Source: Lyophyllum atratum (taxonomy: Eukaryota; Basidiomycota; Agaricomycetes; Agaricales; Lyophyllaceae). Taken from it: 64,000 nt of DNA. The position numbers were made by a program, and so were the translations under genes. Shown here piece after piece: positions 33,019 through 45,255 of the stretch (its first letter is position 1; each line of letters opens with the position of its first letter). Location of the stretch: assembly GCA_014905825.1 (NCBI GenBank), contig JACGCN010000017.1:558001-622000 (forward strand), given 5' to 3'. The notes below the pieces were generated by a model, which searched no databases, was not told where the DNA came from, and was given only the letters and a program-made list of their open reading frames with translations.

Positions 33019-36000
33019 ATGGACCACCACCACCAGCACCAAGTGTATCATCAGCCTGCATCGTACGCGAACTATATCAGCTCAAACCCCTCTTCCACCC
33101 ACTCGTCGCCCCAGTCATACGCCCAAGAGCTCGATCCCTACAGCAACCCATACCCGCAGCCAAACCCTTACCCGAATACCCATTCTCGGTCAGCACGGCC
33201 GCCACAGTCCAGAAGTGCCACATACGGTCCCCTATACGTATCCACCAACACCTCTCATGAACACGACCCGAACGAGCGCACTGCTCGCCCAGGGAACGCC
33301 CATCACCATGCGCAGTTCCATTCCCAGACCCACCCCCTCCCTCCCCATCCAAACCACCCTGCGCAGCTGCCGACCATGCCAATGGACGAGGATATGCTTA
33401 TCCAGAACCCTGCTCTAGCGCAGGACATCAGCAGGCGGGACAGTACCTATACCACCTCGACACCGGGCCTATCGGGCGGGCTTACGCGGCCCCTCAAGCC
33501 GCTTGAGCAGGAACGGCTCGCGCATCTTGATAGGCTCAAGTTCTTCCTCGCAACCGCACCTTCGCGATGGGACGCAGAAGGCACTAACGATACCCACTCG
33601 AACTCGACAACAGGCCCAAATGGTCTTCCCCTTCCGAATTCCTACCCATCAGCAGCTCCGGTAAACGGAATGGAAGCGATGCCACTCGGCGGCCCTGGTG
33701 CACTTAACCCTCCACACCAGTCGCTGAACCGCTTTCTCCTCCCCTCCCAGGAGTACGTCTCCTGCGTTCTGTGGAATGGCTTGTATCACATCACGGGTAC
33801 GGATATTGTGAGAGCACTGGTATTCCGTTTTGAGGTGAGCATTCTTCATCACATATTCCTTCGCGCCCTTCCCGTGTATTCTGTGATCCTTGTCACGTCC
33901 TGCGAGCTGTTCCTGTAGAGAATGATGGCTGATGACTGTTTCCGTATAAAGGCATTTGGCCGTCCGGTCCGAAACATGAAGAAGTTCGAAGAAGGCGTGT
34001 TCAGTGACCTACGCAACTTGAAGCCCGGTGTAGACGCATGCTTGGAGGAGCCCAAAGTGAGTGTCCGGGTCTGGTCCATTTATGGCTGCTTCTTGCGAAG
34101 TCAGGCAGATTGTTCCGCCATCAGGCGAACGATACTCGTGTGATGTCCGGCTTCTTTTCATTGAAGTGGTTTATGAATTCATTTATTGCTTAACTGACGA
34201 ATCCTACCTGCGAACAGAGCGCCTTTCTCGATCTCCTGTTCAAATACCAATGTATTCGCACCCAGAAAAAGCAGAAGGTGTTTTACTGGTATGCCGCTCT
34301 TCCCTGGGCTACCAGTTGTAAACCTGACATGGCCCGAATCCAGGTTCTCAGTACCGCATGATCGTCTTTTCCTCGATGCCCTCGAACGCGACCTCAAGCG
34401 CGAGAAAATGGGCCAGGAAGCCACCACCCAAATCACCGGTGAACCTGCTCTCTCATTCACCTACGATCCCAAGCGGAGCCTGTATGAGCAGTTCAGCAAA
34501 GCCCAAGGCGGCCGCGAAGGCGAAGGCGAGCTCGAGGCTGCCGTCCGACTCATGGAGGAGGGCGCACGCCGACCCTCCAATGGTTCTGGCGCCGAGGAGG
34601 GTGGCGACACCAGTGCCACGGACGACAGCGAAGCCAGTGATGCGGACGAGGTGATGGGCGGCACCGAGGGTGAGGGCCAGCGGCAGAACCTTCCCCCAGC
34701 ATTGCAGGGTACCATCGGCCTGGGCAGTTCATGGATCGGAGGGAACCCCACTTACAAGCTCCGGAAGAAGAAGGGGACGAAGAACAGGGAGGATGAGCAG
34801 CGAGGAAGGAGTGCGGGGCTTGGGGAGCACCATGGGCGGTATGGGAGCCTTAGCGTCAGCCGAGAACGCCTGGGGGACGACTTTGGATCTGGTGGCGACT
34901 CGGTGAGCGCTGCGGATATGTTCCTGATGCAGGCTCGCGGGGAACTCGTCTCTGGCGATGGGGTGAACCGCAAGCCAAGGCCGACACAGCCGACTGGGGA
35001 GGTCGGGCTGTATTATAGTGAGGGTGGGCAGCCGCAGACTCAGGCGCAGCGTTTCTTGTCGACGCCCGGGAGCGGCATTATCAGGGGCCACCAGCGGGGA
35101 CGAAGCCATGAGAATCTACACCGACATACGTACCCTTTGGCTCCGCCGCCTGCCACCACGGCTTCTGCCATGTCCGGCGGCTTCGGCGTCACGTCCTTCG
35201 CGCAACAGCAGTCCCAGGCCCAGTCAGGCAGCCATGCCCAGTCGTTCGACTCGACGGACCCGTTATCGGTTAAGACGAAGGCGTTCGTGTGTCCACTCTT
35301 CTCGTGCGGTAGGATGTTCAAGCGCATGGAGCATCTGAAGCGGCATTTGAGGACGCATACGATGGAGAGGCCGTATGCGTGTCCGCAGTGCAAGAAGCGG
35401 TTCTCGAGGAGCGATAACCTCAACCAGCATCTTCGGACGCACGGGCGGGGGGCCAGTGGGGCTGTGGGCCCTGGGGGTGCTCTGGGCCTTGGGGTCGGAG
35501 TTGGGGAGTGGATCGATAATGGCGATGATGGTGATGGGAGTGGGAGCGGAGGGAGTGCGGACGGGCGCGGGGGCAGTGTGGGGAGGGAGGGTGATGTTGG
35601 GGGTGGGGAGAGCGATTATGAGGACTTGGAGGGGGAGGATATGTCGCGGTTCTCGGCGAACGTTGGTCAGCTTGGGCTGGGGATGTATGGAGGGACGGCG
35701 ATGGGGATGGGGATGGCGGATTTTAATGCGAATGCGCTGAGGACGTCGTCGTTGGGGTATGGCGCCGACATCGATCCACAGATATGTGAGGTGGAGGTGC
35801 AGGGCGATTTGCATGATGTGTCGGGTGATGAGGAGGGGCTGATCATGCGATCGGATGAGATGGGTCAGGGCTTCGAGCAGACCCTGTATTACCCTGCCCC
35901 CCACAATGCGTTCGCGATGAACAACAACAATCAGCCACAACAGACCGACTTCGATGCCAACTGGGCGGTTCGTACGCAGCCGGGCTCGGCGTTCAGCACC

Positions 36001-36807
36001 CTCAGCGCACCGTCACCACCACCTGGCTCTATCCCTCATATCCGAAGCAATCGATCGTCTCTTACATCTGCCCCATCTGGTTACCGCACGCACTCTTCCT
36101 CATCCTCAGTCTCATCCTCCACCTATGGCGATGATTATGTCACATCCATATCCGCACCATCGCATAAACAGGTTTTTGATCATGCCACGCTATACCCCGC
36201 CGGAATGCTTGAATCAACTGCCTCATCCAATGGACCTGGACCAATCAGACGGCACCGCAGCATGACGCCGTCCGTGATGCGCAACGGCGAGCCTATCCGA
36301 AGACCCCTGACAGCAAACAGCACTGGTGACTATCAGAGCAGCGATTCGCCCGGAAGCTCGGCAGGACTAGTTCGGGGCTACCATCCTTACGCTGCGTACG
36401 GGTCTTCGTCGCGGGGTGGTTCCACACACTCGAGTCCATCGGCATTTTCGATACCCCTCGGAAACGAATACCCACAACAGAATATCCGGAGGTCCGATTC
36501 GCGGAACTCGAACATGAGCGGCGTGCAGGAGCAGATGAGGCAGATGATGAGCATGAGCATGGAGGGAAACCAGCATCCGTCGAGCTATCGCACGGACTCG
36601 CCGTTCATACAGACGGACTCGCCGGCGGCGTTTACGACGGAGCTGCCGCCGCAGTATGGGACGGAGCAGTATGGGCATACTGCGCCTGTGTCTCAGCAGA
36701 ATGGTGTCTTTGCGATGGATGGAACCTTCCAGGACCAGAGCCAGTTTGTGCTCCAGGGTACGGATGGTGATTCCTATTATTCCCATGCACAGCACGCGAC
36801 GCTATAA
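33019..36807 (+). CDS. STE12: STE12-family transcription factor with two C2H2 zinc fingers
   Basis: Nuclear target of the pheromone/filamentation MAP-kinase pathway. Exons 33019-33834, 33952-34056, 34218-34288 and 34344-36807 give 1151 residues. The STE homeodomain-like region spans about 170-360: [39 protein letters not shown], then across the introns [20 protein letters not shown] and [20 protein letters not shown]. Two C2H2 fingers at about 645-696 ([19 protein letters not shown] and [17 protein letters not shown]) are the basidiomycete form, as in Cryptococcus, and are absent from yeast Ste12. The rest is low-complexity Gly, Ser, Gln and Met-rich sequence typical of activation regions. 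The start ATG is followed by a His-rich stretch. Confidence 0.95.
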
Positions 36808-37954
36808 CCTGGTCGAATACCCATCACTGCATTCCTCGTTGCTCTGGACAGGCTATGCTGCACGGAATTTTTCAACACACCCACCACCACTATACCATAT
36901 CCTTCCACTTCGGAATTTAATCAATGCACAAATGGATCCCATACTTATATCTCGCTTAATCTCTCTTTCTCTTCCTCAGTATTTTCACGACATCGATTCG
37001 CGCCTGACCGCTCATGGCAGGTGAAAAGCGTAACCTACCTGGTACCCCCTCGTTATGTGGTCTTGGTTATTCTTTCTGATCATTGCTTGCTTCCATACGT
37101 ATCACCCACTCTGTCTTCTAGTATTTTTAGTACCAGCAGCTATCTGACTCATTGTTGCTCGATCCCCATCCCCCATCTATATATCAATTTGCATCCAAGT
37201 GTTATTTATCTATTGCCTTCGATCTACTACCCTTACCCTTAGGTCGCCAACCACATTAATATAACTCACTCGTAACGAGAGTGCGGGTTGTAATACTTCT
37301 GGCAATGCGTTTCCATGATGCTGGCCGGAACTCATCACTATTTTAGTGCAACGGTCATGTATAGCTGACCCCTGCATCCGTCTATTTTCTGTCCTTTTAC
37401 AAAAGCGTTCAGTCCGATGACAGGATGATTCGCAAAGTGATAAGTAGTCGGAAGTCGAGGGATTCCCCCCCCCTACGATGTCTGACTACTCTTTGCACCG
37501 TGTAGCTGTTGGACTGCCCATCATTTTAGATATACTTCGGATAAAGATTCACAGAAAGGCTTGCAGCCAACATGGCTTTGATGCTCAGTAGGCAGTATCA
37601 AAAACAGCACTGCTGGTGGGATACATGCTTGCTATACCGCGAGTGAAGAGGATTGTCGATTTCCAAGGGTTATTGCTGCACTGAATGATATGCGGGGACT
37701 GAATGAGGGGCATGGCCATGAGGCAAGCCCTGGCAAGCGAACTTAGCGAGAAATGGGCACGTGGCCATTTGAACCTTCTCCCTCTTTGACATCGAGCGCT
37801 GCCTATCACTCTCTCCAGCAGGTCCTCTGGCAACTCCGAAATCGGCCTCTGGCCTGCACTGACATGTAAGTCTTCAGCTATGATACTCTATCAGGGAAAT
37901 TAGGCTCATATTAATTTATCTGGACACGTAGCTCACTTTTATTAAGGCCACGCC
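36808..37954. other. STE12 3' region and upstream region of the MSB1/MUG8 gene
   Basis: Pyrimidine-rich 3' untranslated-like sequence to about 37250, then a spacer with only short unsupported ORFs (for example 37585-37833 minus). Confidence 0.45.
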
Positions 37955-40900
37955 ATGCCCTCGTTTCTGTCTAAAGTCTTTGGACGTAAAAAGGACGACA
38001 AGGAATCACCACGATCATCCGGCCACCTTTCTAGTTCGGAACTCCTGGATGGAAAATTCGAATCCGTGTCCCCTAGTGCTACGACATTTCCAGAGGTCGC
38101 CAACGGAAAGGGTGCAGGGCAAGGGAAGGAGAAGGATGCGGGCTTTAGTCTCTTCAAATCGAAGTCAAGTCCCGCTTCTCCCGAGGCTACCGAGAAACGC
38201 GTAGAGTTACCACATCTTTCTCTGAACCTGCCTGGTCCGAAGGATGAGTCGGCATCTCGCGCCTTGGGTGTTGTCTTCGAAGCGGACCCCGAGGCCCGCA
38301 TCCTCTTGTCTGACGCGGCCATCGGAGGGCGTCGTTTGAACCCTTTGGAGACTCTTATCCTTGTCCGGGCATGTTCACAGGCTATAACAGCTCGAGGTAC
38401 GTCCTACAGTAGCGCTATTACGTCGCGTACTGATTGATTTTTAGGCCTCGAATCCCTCGGCATTATGCACCCTCACTGGCACAGCGCATCTCCGGAGATA
38501 CAAAGAAGGCTTATATCACTCTTCATTCAATCGCTGGCGCAGAAAACCCCCATTACCACGCTCTCTCCCACCTCCTCTGCCTTCGTCACCGCGTTCGAAT
38601 CCGAGATATCTTCGACCCGATCTCCTCATGACGTGGCAGCCGTTCTACGTTGGGGACTTAGACATTTGCAATTGGATGGGAATTCATTTGGAAAGGAAGA
38701 TTCGTGGTACAAGAACTTCTTTGACGCCGAACAATCATCCAGTTATCCTGCAAATGGATTTTCGACGATCCTTGGCCCTGCGCTACCTCCATCTCACCTT
38801 GAGCTGTTGACGGTCACTCTGGAGATATTTTCCTCCCTAGCAGCCCACGCTGAAGGGAATGGTATTTCTGGCAGCAAGTTGGCGAAGTTCTTTGGTCTTT
38901 GGCTTTTGACTGTTCAGAGAGCTCATGAGAACGACGATTGGGCCACGTTCTATGCACGATGGGAGCGTACAGGCCGTATGCTTGAACATCTGTTCCTTTC
39001 ACGCATCAGGTGCGTAAGCAAGGCTCCACTATATATTCCTGTTCCTGACCTTTGTACAGGGATGAAGCGTCCAGCTCTAGAATGCCCACACGTCTTCTGG
39101 AGCTCGTCAAGCAATATCCTTATAACAAGAACCCTTCTCCTGACACGGATCTCCTCCCTCGCCCTCGTTTCTCAACTCGTCGATATGATGCATTATTTGT
39201 TCGCATCGAAACCGGGCTATCGGCCACGGCTGACCAACCTGCGCATCACCCCTTGCGACTTATCGCAGACGCGTTTAGAGCGGAACCCAGTGCCGATGCA
39301 GGGGAACATGCCGCACTATGGGAGGTCGTCAGGAAGGCATTCACGGACGACGCCAACCATTCCCCTGGCGCCTCTCCCGGGCTTAGTCACATCTTCGCTG
39401 ATGAGACTCTTCGCTTCTTCTCTCTCATTCCAATCGAGAATGCAGCACAGGAAACGACCTCACCTTCTTTTAACCTGTTTATACCGTCCTCCCATAGACG
39501 ATCATTTTCCCTCAACGGTAGGGATCGGACAGCTGCTACCACAGCGCCTGCGACCGGCAATGAGACCTCAAAGCACACCAAGCCTGCGACCGACCCGTCT
39601 GTGGCACCATCCAGCGCAATCGGAACAGACTGGGCGACCTTTTCCACGTCAGGTTTCTTCGAGGATGCATCTGCGAAGGCGCCGCTCGCTACGACGCTCA
39701 TAGATACAGAAAAGGATATGGAAGTAACGGTGCCCAAGCGCCTGAAGACCCTAGTCCCTTCCCTCTCCACTGGCCGGAAGTCCCTAGACGCACCCCGAGC
39801 ACTTGTCAAGATCGAGCAGCCCAAGCCCAAAGAAGCCCCCAAACCTATCTCCAAGTTCACCCACGTCTCGGTAACCCAGCTGGACGAGGCCTTCATCGAC
39901 TTTTGGAGCGATGCCCTTCTGGACCCTATTTCGTCGACCTGGCCTACTTTCATCATCTGCAAGCTCAAAAGCACGCTAACCGACGTCGAGGTGGACGGAA
40001 AGCGCCTTGAGTGGCTCGTCATCGAACAGGCATTCAAGCGCCCGGCACCACTAACGCCCTTGTCGCCTGAGAATTCATCAGCAACCGCGTCCCCTGATTC
40101 CGCAGGCCGCCCCCGGCCGTCCTCGCCGAGATCGTTCAAGTCTGAGATCACTTTCAGTTCTACCATGAAACGCTTCAGCTTCTTCACGTCCGGTCGCGCG
40201 TCCACGTCGTCTGAGAAGGAGACAAAGAGCAAGAGGACGGCGGGACATAGCCCGCGGGTGGGTGAGATGGGTGAGATTCTGGCGGAGGAGGACGAGGGTA
40301 AGGAGAAGGAGAAAGAGAAAGAGAAGCAGGCAAAAGCGAAGAAGGTCGATACAGGCACGGTCAGAGTGAGGATCCCGTCGCCCAAGCCGAGGAAGTCTGT
40401 GGAGGTGCCCAGGAAGTCGGTGGATGTGGCGAAGAAGAGTGTTGATGATGGGAGCAAGACTAATGGGCACGGTGTGGCTGGGATAGCCGCAGGAGCTGCC
40501 GCTGTAACTGCTGCCGTCGCCGCTCACGCCAGTAAGCCTGAGGAACCTGCAACGGAGGCTCCTGCGACGAGTGGTGCTACCATCGAGAACGTGACGACTC
40601 CGGCTCCCTCGGAGCCACTGGCTGCTCCTGAAGCACCCCTGCCTGTCGAGGAGACGGCACCCCCTTCCAAAGGACCTCCTAAAGCTGAAGAAGCAGCCCT
40701 GCCCGCCCCCGCTCCTGCCCAGCCCGCCGATGAGCCCACAGAGCCCGCACGTCTGCTGACAGAGGCTGATCTCCTCCAGAGCGCGACAAACCCCAACGGC
40801 CCACCATCTGCGGACCTCATATGCATCTTCCCCGGACGACCTCAGGAGGGCGAAGCTGAAGAGAAAGACGAGGCTGCTGGACCTGAGACGGAAGCAGAGG

Positions 40901-42618
40901 CACCTGCTCAAGCTGCGGAACCTGAGTCTGCTCTCGAGGCTGTGGCCGAGCCAGAGCCCACGCCTGTCGTCGAGCCCACCGTCGTTGAACCTGAAGCTGC
41001 CTTTGAGGATTCTGAACGTACTCCCACGCAGACTGAACCGACACCAGCCCCCGTGGAGGAGGAGTTCGAGCCCACACCCGCTGTTCTCGCAGTAGCTGAG
41101 CCTGCAGCTCTCGAACCTGTCGAGCTCTCATCCGCCACCGATGCTGAAGCCACCGAACCTGAAGAGGTTGTCGTCGAAGCGGCTGCAGAAGCAGAGCCTG
41201 TGGAGGAGTCTGAGGAGTCCGTAGTTGCTGCAGTCGTCGAATCTGAGGTGGATGCTGTCCCAGCAACTGTCGAGGCGGAACCTACGCCCGTTGTAGCTGT
41301 CGAGCCTGAGGTAGCCGAAGCTGAAGTTTCTCCGGAGACTTCTGCTGACGATATCGTGGAATCTGCCCCTGCTGCTGTCGTCGAACTCGAGGCAGAGCCG
41401 GAAGCAGCTCTCATTGAGGAGCCCGCACCCGTTGCCGCCGCCGCCGCGATCGTCGAGGCCGAGTTGACGCCCGCTGTTCCTGAGCCTGAAGCTGAGCCAG
41501 ACGTTCCCGTTGAAGCGGAACCTGTAGCACCCGCTGCCATCGTTCCCGCGGAAACGGAGTCTGAAATTCAGGTCGAAGAGTCCACTCCCGCAGATGAAGT
41601 AGCCGAACCTGCAGCCGCCGATGCTTCTGTTGCCGAGCCAGAGGCCATGGCACCGGAGGCAGAGGCAGAGGTTCCTGATGTTGTCGAGGAGGAGGCTGCT
41701 CAGCCTGATGCTGTTGCTGCCGAGCCCGAACCCGCACCTGCTGCATCCGAAGAAACAATCGAAGTACAATCTGAGGAGTCTGCTGCCGTCGACGAACCTG
41801 TTGTCGAAGAGCCTGCTGTTGAAGACACCGCTGTGATTCCTGAGCCTGACTCGGAAATCATCGCCACGCCAGTGCACTCAGAGCCTATCGCTGCCGAGCC
41901 AGAGGTTGTAGGACCTGAGGCAGAAGCAGAGGTTCCTGTTGTTGTCAAGGAGGAAGCTGCGCCGGAGATTGAAGCCAGCCCTGAAGCTGTACCTGCCGCC
42001 GACGTCGAGGAGGCTGCTCAGCGCGATGTCGTTGTTGTTGCTGCCGAGCCCGAACCCGCACTTGCTGCATCCGAGGAACCTGTTGAAGCGCAACCTGTCG
42101 TCGTGGAGGAGTCTGCTGCCGTAGACGAACCTGTGGTCGAAGAGCCTGTAGAAGAGATGGCTGCCTTTTCTGAGCCTGAGTCGGAAGTCATCGCCGCGCC
42201 CGTGCACTCAGAGCCTATCGATGCGTCACACGATGCCACGGCGGATGAGGACGTGACACTGTCTCCTGTGCCAATCGTCGATGTCGCGCCTATCACGCCT
42301 GTTGTCGAGGAGGCTGCCCCGGCTCTGGAGGAGGAGACCGCACCGGTCGAGTTGGAGGAGGAACCTACTGCGGAGGACGCTGAACCCGTTGTGGAAGAGG
42401 AGGTGACACCTGCCGAGACAGAGGAAGAACCCGCTACAGTGGAGAGTGTCGTCTTAGCTGGTAGCACCCCTGGACCACAGGCTGTCCTCGATAGCGTCGT
42501 CGAGCCAGAAGCAGAACCCACACATCCTGACGTGTCCGCAGCTGCAGAACCGAGTTCCGTTGTGGAGGAGTCAGAGCCGGTTGAGAGTGCCCCTATAGGA
42601 ACAGAAGAGAGCCTGTAA
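37955..42618 (+). CDS. MSB1/MUG8 RhoGAP-like domain protein with long acidic tail
   Basis: Morphogenesis-related protein of the Msb1/Mug8 family, thought to act with Rho GTPases in polarised growth. Exons 37955-38396, 38445-39009 and 39060-42618 give 1521 residues. The domain runs from about 85 to 580, including GRRLNPLETLILVRACSQAI, LGIMHPHWHSASPEIQRRLI, LPPSHLELLTVTLEIFSSLA, GLWLLTVQRAHENDDW and FIDFWSDALLDPISSTW. From about residue 770 the protein is almost entirely Glu, Ala, Pro, Val and Thr, some 700 residues of loosely repeated AEPEP and EEPVVE units, surely disordered and strongly acidic. A Lys/Glu-rich KEKEKEKEKQAKAKK block precedes it. Long antisense frames across the tail come from its codon pattern. 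Confidence 0.88.
40500..42590 (+). repeat. degenerate codon-level repeat coding the Glu/Ala/Pro/Val tail
   Basis: About 2.1 kb of imperfect short repeats with units such as GCCGAGCC and GAGCCTGA, translating to AEPE/EEPVV-type units within the MSB1/MUG8 gene. It includes longer near-duplicates, for example the segments around 41640-41900 and 41880-42220, both containing EVPVV or EVPDVV followed by EEAAQ and later SEP(I)A. Confidence 0.7.
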
Positions 42619-43509
42619 TGGTTGATATCTTGTGCATGGTACGTCGTTTCCTCTTTCGCCATCCCCTTCGCACACTCATTGCCATCTAACACGTACAGGA
42701 TTGACGCTCATTTCCACGTATACCCTCCAAGTGGGAATTCGTTCCCGCAGAACATATAGCATGATGTCCTTGGATACCCCTTACGATTCTATTTTCGTTT
42801 TCTTCTTTGTCCTGGATCCACCTTCCCATACCCATCTCTCATTCATCCTTCGGAATCTCGGTTTCATCAGTTTATGCATTGATCCCATCCCCATCCCTGT
42901 CCTTATCTTAGTCTATATGTCCTTGCTCTCGGCCCCGTTTCGTTCCGTTCGCGTTCATGTTTATGTCTTATTCCTTCTAGCTCAACCGCGATCGCCGGTG
43001 GCAGCACAACACTCACTCACCCACTCTTCCCTAATTCGGACATTGGTTCCTTCGTCTCAAGCATCTATCTCTCTAGATAGTTATGCTGCCATTTGCGCTA
43101 CAGTACGCCCTCGTGCGTGTGCGCTGGCCTCTATTTACATTCTCGATATTACTATCCTGCTATTTACCTTGCCTTCTTATAAACGCCTTCATCCCCAAGT
43201 TCTCCATGATGACGGACAAGGAAACAGCAAATGGATGGAGCGAACGGCAGCGCGAAAACGGAGGTGTGAAGGAACACATGCAATGTGCATACTTCAGATA
43301 GTTGTAGTCATTCGTCCGCTTGACCAGGCTACGTTTAAGTATCTCACACGTCATCAATCAATACTCAGTCCGTTTCCTCAATGTCAGGCCGCCTAGTTTA
43401 TGTTGCGTGTACTTCTTCACGAGCGCCGTCGCCCTCGTTGGTTTCATTTTCCTCCGACATCGTTTTCTTTATATTCTAGTCAGCCCAAGAATCAGCCATT
43501 TTTATCCTC
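42619..43509. other. pyrimidine-rich spacer
   Basis: T/C-rich sequence consistent with a 3' untranslated region. A 254-codon open frame at 42632-43396 is judged a composition artefact. Confidence 0.45.
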
Positions 43510-45255
43510 ATGGGCCGCGGTCTCTCCTCTTGGAGTTATGGCGATGACGAGGCCATGTCTCAGACATTTCTGGCCTCCAGGCTCCAGCGGCTACTACATG
43601 ATGTAGTCGGCCAACTCATTCCAGTCCATCGCATGCCCCAGGTCATGACCCCTGTCTCCGCATACACACCACTCCTTCGGAAGGAGGAGCGGAGGAGTCG
43701 CCAGTGCAATGCTCCTGGAAATATAGAAGCATGGCTTGCTGGTCCACGGTGGGTCCCTCACCTCTGTCCTGGAAATCTAGTAAACTCCAGGCAGTATTCA
43801 AGTTCTCCGAATCAAATGTTCGTTTTCATCGAGTAGGAAGGAGGAAGTGGTAGTAGATGGCATTGTGCAAAGTTGCATCGTGGACCTCTACGGTGATCAT
43901 TCGCTCGACATGCGCGATCTCGATCTTGGCTGCCAACAAGATACCTTCTGTTATGTGCGTTGCTTCCTGTAATGCAAAGGCCCGTGCGTCTGACACCTTG
44001 TAGGCATACAACCCGTATGACAGACGCCTAGAGGAGCTCGATGCGGAAGACTATGATATACCTGGCACCCAGGTTCGACAGTCGCTACATTATTCGAAGG
44101 GTGTCCAAACGCTGTGTCTTATCTGTAAGGGGTTCCTCATTTAAGCTCTTACAACATGATTGATTTTTCTGTGGCGCAGCTACGGTGGATATAGACAGGG
44201 GGACATCTAGCGCAAGAGTCACAGAACTGGCCAACGGGAACAAAAAAAAGGCAGAGAACACTACACTTACATCGCGGTTCATAGATACCACCACCCGCCG
44301 CTTGCGATCTGCATTTCCCAGCGCAAAACAATGGAAGACATGGAAGGCCACTCTTCCATCCCGGCTCAAATCTCTTGCTACCCGTCAGTCGCGCCCTATA
44401 CTTTCCACATCCACAGATTCTGGCTCAGACTCGGATACGGAGCCGTTCCTGCGAAAAGGGGCGACGGCTTCTCTTTTTCTTGGAGATGACGATGTCAGTA
44501 CGACGGGTACTACTGAAGAGGATACGAAGGTGTGGGTTGCACCGCCCAATAGTCTGGGGTGAGCCTTGAATCGCAAATTATAAAGCACATTAAACTGACC
44601 GATACGAAAGTGGCAGCGTCACATTGCATTGCATCGAGTCCCCCATATACGCTCATTTAAATGACCAGGAGAGGAAATTAGGATTTAAGGTTATCGAAAG
44701 CTGCTTCCTCCCAGAAGATAGCGACGGTATCGTTGAGATTCAAAACTTCCTTCTCCAGTACCCAGTACACACACTCTATGTGTGTTCATTTTTGGTCATT
44801 ATCTATTCTCTGACTGGAATCTTCAGGGATACAACCCGATCACGGAGGAGTTCATAGACTTCTATGATCATCACAAACGCGAGATAGATGTCGACCGCCT
44901 CCAACGCTGTCTTTGGTACCCTGAAGCTGTACTTGATGATAGGAGTGTAACAATCTGCTTCGTCTGTCAGTCGCTCGCGGAGGGCATCTATCATATAGCT
45001 ATTATCTGATGATTGTTCCACACAGCTACAGTGGATGAAAAACGCCGTCGAGATCGGGAATATCAGGCGATGGATACATCGTCTGAAGCCAGAGTCGTGT
45101 CCCGCCTCCTGAACGGACTGGCATCTATTCCGACATGCATGTCCACCCTCCGAGTCGATGGGACGCAGATCCTCCCTCTCTGGTGGGGCTTTTTTTTGTC
45201 CCGCATGGACGAAGCTTCTGGTATTCGCGAGTGTCCAAAGGTGGTGGTCAAATAA
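43510..45255 (+). CDS. unrecognised protein with an internal exon-level duplication
   Basis: Phase-consistent exons 43791-43954, 44004-44124, 44180-44558, 44611-44764, 44827-44965 and 45026-45255 form one open chain. The first exon (ATG at 43510, MGRGLSSWSYGDDEAMSQTF) and its junction to 43791 are uncertain. The protein holds two related halves: GSIQVLRI, then AYNPYDRRLEELDAEDYD, then QSLHYSKGVQTLCLI-STVD; and GSVTLHCI, then GYNPITEEFIDFYDHH, then QRCLWYPEAVLDDRSVTICF-VSTVDE. Each half has an intron just before (A/G)YNP in phase 0 and another just before STVD in phase 1, so exons and introns were duplicated together. No membrane segment or known domain is visible. A Lys-rich and Ser-rich linker separates the halves. 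Confidence 0.6.

Noticed and set aside
35263..36795. Minus-strand open frames within STE12
   Set aside because: Antisense shadows of a GC-rich, Gly/Ser-rich coding exon; the sense strand has clear STE and zinc-finger domains.
39387..42692. Several long minus-strand open frames (up to 356 codons) across the MSB1/MUG8 gene
   Set aside because: They mirror the repetitive Glu/Ala/Pro codon pattern of the sense gene, translate to low-complexity Ser/Ala/Thr/Gly or Arg/Gln-rich strings, and have no homology or splice logic.
42632..43396. 254-codon plus-strand frame after MSB1/MUG8
   Set aside because: T/C-rich composition yields few stops; the translation is rich in Pro, His, Ser and Leu without domain features and lies in a probable 3' untranslated region.
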